From Turnera subulata (Eukaryota > Streptophyta > Magnoliopsida > Malpighiales > Passifloraceae), in contig JAKUCV010005750.1 in assembly GCA_028386065.3 (NCBI GenBank), forward strand, positions 312,944 to 376,943: a stretch of 64,000 nt of DNA, read 5' to 3'. Positions 58,042-64,000 of this stretch are shown here, in pieces. How positions within the stretch are numbered: the stretch's first letter is position 1; each line of letters opens with the position of its first letter. Both the position numbers and the translations under genes were made by a program. Under the pieces are notes generated by a model, which saw only the letters and a program-made list of their open reading frames with translations, had not been told where the DNA came from and did no database searches.

Positions 58042-58410
58042 GGGATGTCTATCCAGGTGCTTGTTCGGTATTTTTGGGATGTCTATTCCCGTGTCGTTTT
58101 TCTGTGTCTTTCGGATTAAGTAATAATGGAATAATTAATGAATTGTGACAAGGATGTCGATACTTGGTCTGATTTGGGATGTCTACCCCGGGATTCTGGT
58201 TAGGGATGTCGATCCCTACGATTTGATATTGACGACGGTAATATAATTGTCACGTGATAGGTAGTGGTACGACTCGATGGTTAGAAACTGTTTCGTGGTG
58301 GCCATGACCTAGGTTACTTGATAAGCATGTCTATGCTTGGGATGTCTATCCCGTGATATATTTTTGGGATGTCTATCCCTGGGTTCGTATTTTTGGGATG
58401 TCGATCCCTG
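58042..58410 (+). repeat. Array of GGGATGTCTATCCC dyad units (copy 1)
   Basis: About ten units of GGGATGTCTATCCC or GGGATGTCGATCCC, spaced 15-90 bp, in the 3' half of the LTR. The arms GGGAT and ATCCC are perfectly complementary around a 4-base loop. The sister LTR array lies at 63284-63675 and has an extra unit near 63592. Confidence 0.85.
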
Positions 58411-58976
58411 GGTTCTCTGATTTGGTCTGGCACCCAGAATGTGTTGATAACCAGGTTTGACCATTAGCTTATCCGTGACGGGGCCCGGAAAGATAAAATT
58501 GGACAATTGATTTTATTTGAGTCTTTTCAGTTTTGGGTCGAGTCTTTGGGTTGGGCTGTTTAGCCCGTGTTTTTGACTTGAGTAGTTATAGTGTGCATAC
58601 TGATCGTCTTTCCATTGTCGTGAGCACTTCGGACTCACCCCTCACCTGCGGGCTTTCATCCCGTAGGATGAGTTGTTTGTTGTACAGGCTTGGTGCATTC
58701 CAGAAAGGCTGCGGCGTTATCCCTTAGACAGGGCTCGGATCCATAGGTTGCATCTATTACGCATACAGTGTTAGTGAGTCTTTAAGTCTTCCGCTGTGCA
58801 TGTTTTTATTATTATTGGGCCGTTGGGCCGGATGAGTTTCTATTGTTGATTTTGCTTTGAGCTGTTGAGCCCGTGTTCTTGTTGTTGACACTGTATGCTG
58901 GTTTCATTTTGGGTTAGGTTGTCACAGTTCCGGCACGTGCTTACTTTGTACGGTAAATACGGGTCGGGGCGTTTCA

Positions 58977-58995
58977 TTTTGGTAGCGGAGCGGGC
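58977..58995 (+). promoter_or_regulatory. Primer-binding site of family C
   Basis: TTTTGGTAGCGGAGCGGGC directly after the LTR end GTTTCA; a variant of the tRNA-Met PBS (TGGTATCAGAGC), alike in family B (TTTTGGTAGCAGAAC) and in the Tekay-type element (TTGGTAGCGGAGC). Confidence 0.7.
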
Positions 58996-59091
58996 GTTAG
59001 GTCTTGTCGGGCAGTCTATGTGTGTTGTTGTCTTGTTTGCATAGTTCGCTCCAGTTGTTTATTATTATTATATCATTTTAGTTAGGGCATT

Positions 59092-59208
59092 ATGGATCCA
59101 GTCAAGGGACGCCAGCTGTCGCGGAACATACACATAAGAGGTAATGATGCCATAATATGCGAAAATATAAATATTATTAATATTGCAAATACTGATAATA
59201 CAAAGTGA
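59092..59208 (+). pseudogene. gag-start vestige in family C
   Basis: A 38-codon frame starting MDPVKGRQLSRNIHIRG. The first nine residues equal those at 35480-35454 (minus) in family B. After that the sequence becomes AT-rich and ends at TGA 59206-59208. Retention of the same start in two gutted families suggests it was kept at the deletion edge or has a role in packaging or translation of the element RNA. Confidence 0.6.
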
Positions 59209-59284
59209 AACATTACATTGATATTTTATAAAAAGGGAAATATTACAACGATTTTTGATATTTTATAAAAATAAGAAAATACAT

Positions 59285-59968
59285 TTAACGGTTTGGAACT
59301 ACGTTGACACGGAAACTATTTGCGTCACTGTTGATGTTGACCGTGACCCTGTCGCTCCACGAGAACCACATGCCGCCTCTGTCGTGTTGGCCAGGAATCT
59401 CGAACCGGTTTGCTGTAGGGAACCGGAGTGGGATCAGACCGTGATCGTCCCGTGGTTGCCATTGTGTCTCCGTCAGAAGAACCATGTTGGGTTTGTATTG
59501 GTTCTTCAAGTCCTTCAGGGTTCGCGAGAACTCCTGAGCACGTCTTGCTACTCCTCTGCAGTTCCACACCAATAGTCGTGCTTTTGGCCAGGTTCGAGGT
59601 AGTTGAGTCATTCTGGGCATGCTTTGAGCCGTCATCGAGAGCTGGTAGTATGCACCTTGCTCTACAGTTTGGCAAGTGGACTCCAGGTTGAACTCTTGTA
59701 GCCTCTCGGAGATGAAGAACATCACGGAGTTGGCTGATCCGTAATATGAGGTCCTCAGTGTCCCATGGTCCTCTAGGAAGAACACCTCTTCCATGGGAGT
59801 GACGAAGAATCTTGAGGTGTAGAGCTCGTCGACAAAGACCAAGCGCGGCATTCTTCCAAGCTCGTTCGGTAGCTCTTCAGCACGTTCCTTGACCATGCTG
59901 TAGGCCAGACGGTTTCTTCTGCCAGGATTGGCACCTTCGACGAAGAAAACGAAAGATGGAGCAGGCAT
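59285..59968 (-). CDS. Antisense 227-codon gene: unknown N-terminal domain joined to a LINE-type endonuclease start
   Basis: Runs opposite to its host element. ATG at 59968 has A at -3. A TATAAAAG box lies at 60074-60067 on the minus strand, about 100 bp upstream, leaving a leader of roughly 70 nt rich in A. Residues 1-125 match nothing I know; they are mixed alpha/beta in look with aromatic-rich VFFLED and VMFFISERL stretches. Residues 131-227 resemble the N-terminal half of the exonuclease-endonuclease-phosphatase fold of plant LINEs: LLVWNCRG (with the conserved Asn), then KPNMVLLTET (with the conserved Glu), then GGMWFSWSDRV. The frame stops before the catalytic Asp/His part, so nuclease activity is unlikely. 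It may be a fossil fusion of host or element origin, or an accessory protein using the fold for binding. Confidence 0.6.
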   Translation of the reverse strand: MPAPSFVFFVEGANPGRRNRLAYSMVKERAEELPNELGRMPRLVFVDELYTSRFFVTPMEEVFFLEDHGTLRTSYYGSANSVMFFISERLQEFNLESTCQTVEQGAYYQLSMTAQSMPRMTQLPRTWPKARLLVWNCRGVARRAQEFSRTLKDLKNQYKPNMVLLTETQWQPRDDHGLIPLRFPTANRFEIPGQHDRGGMWFSWSDRVTVNINSDANSFRVNVVPNR

Positions 59969-60066
59969 CGTGTGGGTATTTTGTTTTTGGAGCGTCGTGT
60001 TTTTGTTTTTCTGAGCGTTTTGTTGCTTTTTATGCTTTTGATGATTTACACTTCACCGCTCCGCTT

Positions 60067-60074
60067 CTTTTATA
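60067..60074 (-). promoter_or_regulatory. TATA box for the antisense 227-codon gene
   Basis: TATAAAAG on the minus strand in a GAGTATAAAAGAAGC context, 99 bp before the ATG at 59968. The upstream 60260-60600 is GC-richer than the rest of the interior and free of repeats, consistent with a promoter region. Not tested. Confidence 0.55.
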
Positions 60075-60756
60075 CTCTTATGGGGAGCGTGATTACCGTT
60101 TTTGATTTTCAAGATCTTGCTTTTTGAATTTTACCGTTGCTTTATTTATTGCTTGGTTACTTTACGCGTTTTTCGGACTACTGTGCCAGAGTTTTTCAGG
60201 CTTTTCCTAACTCATGATTTTCTTTCGCTCTGGCTACCTTGTCCTTTCTTTCTATGGCTTTACTGTATTTTCTTGCATCTTACATCACCTGCATCCGTGA
60301 CCGTTGAGGCTAAACGGATGGGACCGTGCCTCGAGTAGAGTGCATGTGCGACGAGTTCACAGCTGTTCGGACATCGTGGAGAGATACGAGCTTTGTCAGA
60401 CGTTTTTGGCTTATGCGGAATTTCGAGAACAAGTGGGTAACGTGTCTTTCGAGGGACACAGGACGTGCTCGTGATCATCGCCGTGCGAGTTAACGGTCGT
60501 CTTTTTATGAGGGAATCGACGTCACCGTTAGCTGTACGTGACACGTTTCGTGATTCGAGGATGTTTACGTCTGATACGAGCACCAATCATGAAAATATGT
60601 TTTATTTTAATTCCTTTTTGTTTGATTTTGATAAACGAGTTTTGTTTTAATTTTCTTACATTTGATATTATACTCTTATAGTTAATTTTTATTTTACTTT
60701 GAGATGTTTTATTTTCCATTTAACAAGAGATTTCATAACACAAGAATTTTTGATTT
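60075..60756. other. Spacer between the two antisense genes
   Basis: Non-repetitive, about half GC in 60260-60600. A 108-codon minus frame at 60260-60586 is open but has no domain and no TATA box of its own that I can see; left uncalled. 60600-60756 is AT-rich. Confidence 0.5.
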
Positions 60757-60775
60757 AAAAGGAAATTATTTTATT
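60757..60775 (-). terminator. Poly(A) signal cluster after the antisense 125-codon gene
   Basis: The minus strand reads AAATAAATAAAATAA about 40-55 nt after the stop codon, with overlapping AATAAA motifs in an AT-rich context, as in plant near-upstream poly(A) elements. Confidence 0.5.
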
Positions 60776-60812
60776 TATTTCATAAAAGGTTTACAACAGG
60801 AGAAGGAGTACT

Positions 60813-61190
60813 CTAAGGAGCTACTTGCTTCTTTAGATCTTTTACAAGATTTTTGACATTTTCCATGTGTGGGAACAGTTCCGCACACGCCAGTTCGATT
60901 TGTGCCACCGCCGAGCTGATCTTCTTCAGCGAGAAGTTCAGTTGCGTCAGCTTTTGTTGCGGAGTGCTGCTCTCACCTACCGCCTTGCCTTTCTTGTCAT
61001 CAGCTTTCTTGCCGGCACGCTTCTTCCGTCGCTTTGGGGAGACCACCATGTGCTCCTCCAGGCCGACGATGTTCGTCTTGAACCGTTTCTTTGGAGGCTC
61101 TTCATCGGAGCTTGTTGGGAAAGCTGTGCCGCCGATGTAGCTGTTGTTTTCGGAGTCGGAGGTTGTCCTTGATCTCAGTGGAGAGTCCAT
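60813..61190 (-). CDS. Antisense 125-codon gene: basic, nuclear-type protein with C-terminal helix
   Basis: ATG at 61190 has G at -3 and G at +4. A TATAAATA box sits at 61232-61225 on the minus strand, about 35 bp upstream, so the leader would be very short. The protein is Ser-rich at the start, has two basic clusters like nuclear localisation signals (PPKKRFK near residue 32 and SPKRRKKRAGKK near residue 52), and ends in a Leu-heptad-like helix (LNFSLKKISSAVAQIELACAE...VKNLVKDLKKQ, residues 84-122). The stop TAG at 60813 is followed by AATAAA-type poly(A) signals on the minus strand (60757-60775). Function unknown; a DNA- or chromatin-binding role is only a guess. Confidence 0.6.
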   Translation of the reverse strand: MDSPLRSRTTSDSENNSYIGGTAFPTSSDEEPPKKRFKTNIVGLEEHMVVSPKRRKKRAGKKADDKKGKAVGESSTPQQKLTQLNFSLKKISSAVAQIELACAELFPHMENVKNLVKDLKKQVAP

Positions 61191-61224
61191 GACTGTGTGT
61201 GAGTATGCCGGTCATGAGATATGG

Positions 61225-61232
61225 TATTTATA
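61225..61232 (-). promoter_or_regulatory. TATA box for the antisense 125-codon gene
   Basis: TATAAATA on the minus strand within CCGCTTATAAATACC, 35-42 bases before the ATG at 61190. Confidence 0.6.
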
Positions 61233-61376
61233 AGCGGATGAGATGTCGCTTAAGGGTATAAGCGGTATCTCATGTTGAGGTTGGATACCTGGCAGAGCGT
61301 GCCAGAATCTTATCGTGGTAGGACCCACAGATAAGATGGAATTTCGGGGACGAAATTCTTTTTAAGGTGGGTAGTC

Positions 61377-64000
61377 TGTAACAGCCCGGGTAAAAATTTT
61401 GGATTTTTCCCGGACCGTAGAAGTCTATTTATCGTGATTTACTGTTGAATTAATCTTGGGTAATTAATTCAAGGTAAAATCGGGAGTCGTTTTTCGAAAC
61501 CGAAGGTTCTCCCGCGCTCGAGATTTTCCCGCGGATTTTTTGAACCAAGTTGGTATTTTTTCGGGTTTCGGAATTTCTCGAAAAATCACGCCGCAAAATA
61601 ACTAAGGAGGTATTGGTTATTTTCTGGTCCGGATCGGATTCGCCCGTAATACAGACGGATTTGCATTATTTGGCTCACATGATAAATAGTATTTTTTTTT
61701 CAGTTTATAAGGAGGGCAGCCGGTGGAGGGAGGAGAGGTGAAGAAAAAAAAGAAGGAAAAAAAAAGAGGGGAAAAAAAGAGAGAAAAAGAAAAAGGAGAG
61801 GAAAAAGAAAAAAAAAGAGGAAAAGAAAAAGAAAAATAAATAAATAAATAAAAACAGAAAAAAAAAAGAGAAAACAGTGAGAGAGGTAGAAGAAAAAAAT
61901 AGAAAGAAAAAAAGAAATGAAAAAAAAGAAATGAAAAAAAAAGAAACAGAAAAAAAAAGAAAAGAAAAGAATTCAAAAAAAAAGAGAAATTCGGAAAAAG
62001 AGGAAAAAAATAAAAAAAAGAAACGGGTGAACTGTTCATCGTCACCTCCGCCTCTGCACTGTGCATGCCGGCCCGTTCTCCGCCGTCACAAGCTCCACCG
62101 CCACCTCCAGTAGACTCGCCTCGACGTCGCCTATCGACCGCCGTCGCCCCCGTGAGGTTACGCCGCTGGACGCGCGCGCAGGAGGCGTTGACCCTCCGGT
62201 TTCCCCGCGGATCTGGCTCTCCTCCTCACTGCTCCGCCACCGCGCCGCCTCGCACCGAGGTTCCACCGTCCTTGGGGTCGCCGCCTCACGCTGACCTCGC
62301 GCCTGCTGCTCCGTCGCGCTCGCCCTTCTTCTCCCGCCGTCGCGCTGCGTCAACCCGCTGGTAAGGCCGGGTTTTACCCGTCTCCTTGCCGGGTCGCGCC
62401 CTTCCTGGGTTGGATCCGGGTTGGGTTTGTTTTGTTTTTTTTCTTTTTTTTATTTAATATACATACATATATATATAATCTGTTATATAGTTACTGGTAA
62501 TTAATTTGAGAAAAAAAATATATATTTTTTTTGAAAAAAAATATGGACAGTTTTAATCATGGTTTTTTTGGGAGAAAAATATTTATTTTGATTCTTGGAA
62601 AATTAATATAATTATATTTTGTTTGAACATTATTATTATGTTTTATACCAAGATATATATATTCTGAAAATTATATATATGCCTTGAAATTAATTTTTGA
62701 AAAATTTAATATGTATATTATTTTGGCTGGAAAATTATGATTGTGGTATATGTAAATAAATATGTATTTTGGAAATTAAATTTAATTATATTTTGTGTTG
62801 GAAAATTTAATTGTATATGTATTTAGAAAAAGATAAATACTATATTTATTTTCTGAAAATTATAAATAGCTTATTATTTTCTGGAAAAATTATGGATATT
62901 ATTATTTTGGAAATTATGGTTATTTTATGAAAATATATTTTTAAAGAGATTTAATTAAAGTATAGTACCAAAATTATATTCGGAAATACGTTCGGTAAAT
63001 TATTTTCGATAAAAGATAATAAATAAAAGACATGTAATAGGGATGAGTTATTACGCATTTTGGGCATCATAGTATACCGAATATGTGCATTTATGTGTAT
63101 GTATGATTTTGTGTGTAGGTTTGGATATCGGGCAGTTTCCCGAGGAGCCGGCGTCGGACCGGTCATTATTTCCGAAGTTGAGTAATCGGCCAAGGTGAGG
63201 ATGGATTTCCTTCAATATGTGCCTATATTACTCGGGATTGTGTTTGTTGTTTATTGCATGATGCTTTTGTTGTGTTCTGGTTCGGGATGTCTATCCCGGT
63301 GCTTGTTCGGTATTTTTGGGATGTCTATTCCCGTGTCGTTTTTCTGTGTCTTTCGGATTAAGTAATAATAGAATAATTAATGAATTGTGACAAGGATGTC
63401 GATCCTTGGTCTGATTTGGGATGTCTACCCCGGGATTCTGGTTAGTGATGTCGATCCCTACGATTTGATATTGACGACGGTAATATAATTGTCACGTGAT
63501 AGGTAGTGGTACGACTCGATGGTTAGAAACTGTTTCGTGGTGGCCATGACCTAGGTTACTTGATAAGCATGTCTATGCTTGGGATGTCTATCCCTGGGAT
63601 GTCTATCCCGTGATATATTTTTGGGATGTCTATCCCTGGGTTCGTATTTTTGGGATGTCGATCCCTGGGTTCTCTGATTTGGTCTGGCACCCGGAATGTG
63701 TTGATAACCAGGTTTGACCATTAGCTTATCCGTGACGGGGCCCGGAAAGATAAAATTGGACAATTGATTTTATTTGAGTCTTTTCAGTTTTGGGTCGAGT
63801 CTTTGGGTTGGGCTGTTTAGCCCGGGTTTTTGACTTGAGTAGTTATAGTGTGCATACTGATCGTCTTTCCATTGTCGTGAGCACTTCGGACTCACCCCTC
63901 ACCTGCGGGCTTTCATCCCGTAGGATGAGTTGTTTGTTGTACAGGCTTGGTGCATTCCAGAAAGGCTGCGGCGTTATCCCTTGGACAGGGCTCGGATCCA
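61377..64000 (+). mobile_element. 3' LTR of family C element (incomplete)
   Basis: Begins TGTAACAGCCC after GGTGGGTAGTC and matches the 5' LTR to the last base shown (64000 corresponds to 58743). Contains the polypurine tract (61725-62025), the GC-rich block with open frame (62065-62364), and the GGGATGTCTATCCC array (63284-63675). Confidence 0.9.
63284..63675 (+). repeat. Array of GGGATGTCTATCCC dyad units (copy 2)
   Basis: Same array as 58042-58410 in the sister LTR, with one added unit (GGGATGTCTATCCCTGGGATGTCTATCCC spacing near 63580-63610) and a few point changes. The array therefore still gains or loses units after insertion. Confidence 0.85.

Larger units (their letters stand above)
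56136..58976 (+). mobile_element. 5' LTR of family C element
   Basis: 2841 bp. In order: start with CGGTTATTTTCTGG blocks, a polypurine tract (56465-56790), a GC-rich block with a 99-codon frame (56827-57126) ending in a splice-donor-like CTGGTAAGG, AT-rich DNA (57180-57720), a dyad-motif array (58042-58410), and a conserved end. The LTRs differ by scattered substitutions and small indels over the compared part, so the insertion is fairly young. Confidence 0.9.
56136..64000 (+). mobile_element. Family C: LTR element with antisense genes, cut by the window end
   Basis: 5' LTR 56136-58976, PBS TTTTGGTAGCGGAGC from 58977, interior 58977-61376, polypurine tract AAGGTGGGTAGTC before 61377, 3' LTR 61377 to beyond 64000 (233 bp should follow). 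Ends are TGTAACAGCCC and GGGGCGTTTCA. No gag, protease, RT or integrase. The interior instead holds a gag-start vestige on the plus strand and two antisense frames with their own TATA boxes. The LTR end (58640-58976) and PBS region are recognisably related to family B (GGATCCATAG, TGGGCCGTTGGGCCGG, ATGGATCCAGTCAAGGGACG). Both look like derivatives of one Tekay/Del-type ancestor. Confidence 0.9.

Noticed and set aside
60260..60586. A third antisense gene (108 codons)
   Set aside because: No domain, no nearby TATA box and no clear ATG context advantage. More likely upstream region of the 227-codon gene.

Overview
This window is nuclear DNA of a flowering plant, most likely a eudicot. It has an intron-rich GH1 beta-glucosidase gene with the usual plant exon lengths, LTR retrotransposons of plant Ty3/gypsy and Ty1/copia type, a plant LINE tail, Mutator-like elements, and no sign of bacterial organisation. 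It looks like repeat-dense heterochromatin: almost every base belongs to mobile DNA or its debris, often nested three or four deep. The only host gene I can support is the beta-glucosidase (41566-44668, minus strand), whose first exons are missing.

Layout. 1-41403 is a stack built on one family (here 'family A'), a non-coding, probably Ogre/Tat-like LTR family with LTRs of about 1.6 kb and a primer-binding site (PBS) of the form TGGCGACTCCGCTGGGGA. Its LTRs or fragments lie at 940-1064 (+), 1065-2622 (-), 3095-4198 plus 13240-13757 (+), 4199-5817 and 10500-13239 (-, a complete element), 14347-15939 (+), and 28683-41403 (+, split). Nested in these are a Mutator-like element (10605-11778, 10-bp target duplication), a decayed coding gypsy element of Tekay/Del type whose LTRs carry a 5S rRNA-like segment (17253-24615), a terminal-inverted-repeat (TIR) element with a GRF zinc-finger gene fragment (about 28866-30295), and a minus-strand element with 4.2-kb LTRs and a 1-kb interior ('family B', 30315-39804).

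41404-56135 is more open, AT-rich DNA: the beta-glucosidase gene, a Tekay-type LTR piece with another 5S-like segment, a copia pol fragment, a LINE tail split by a solo LTR (47490-50328), and a 1080-bp Pack-MULE-like element with a perfect 9-bp target duplication (53716-54795).

56136-64000 is a further element ('family C'), cut by the window end. Its 2.84-kb LTRs flank a 2.4-kb interior with no gag-pol, only a gag-start vestige shared with family B. Antisense to the element lie two open reading frames (227 and 125 codons), each preceded by its own TATA box. This is the most unusual thing here.

A second theme is arrays of short dyad-symmetric motifs (GGGCAGCTATGCCC, GGGGTAGCATGCCCC, GGGATGAGATGATTCCC, GGGATGTCTATCCC) in families A and C, plus GC-rich hairpins (CCGCCAG...CTGGCGG) upstream of the TATA box in every family A LTR. 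The motifs differ in sequence but share the same G-run/C-run symmetry. All coordinates were read by eye; boundaries marked approximate may be off by several bases.
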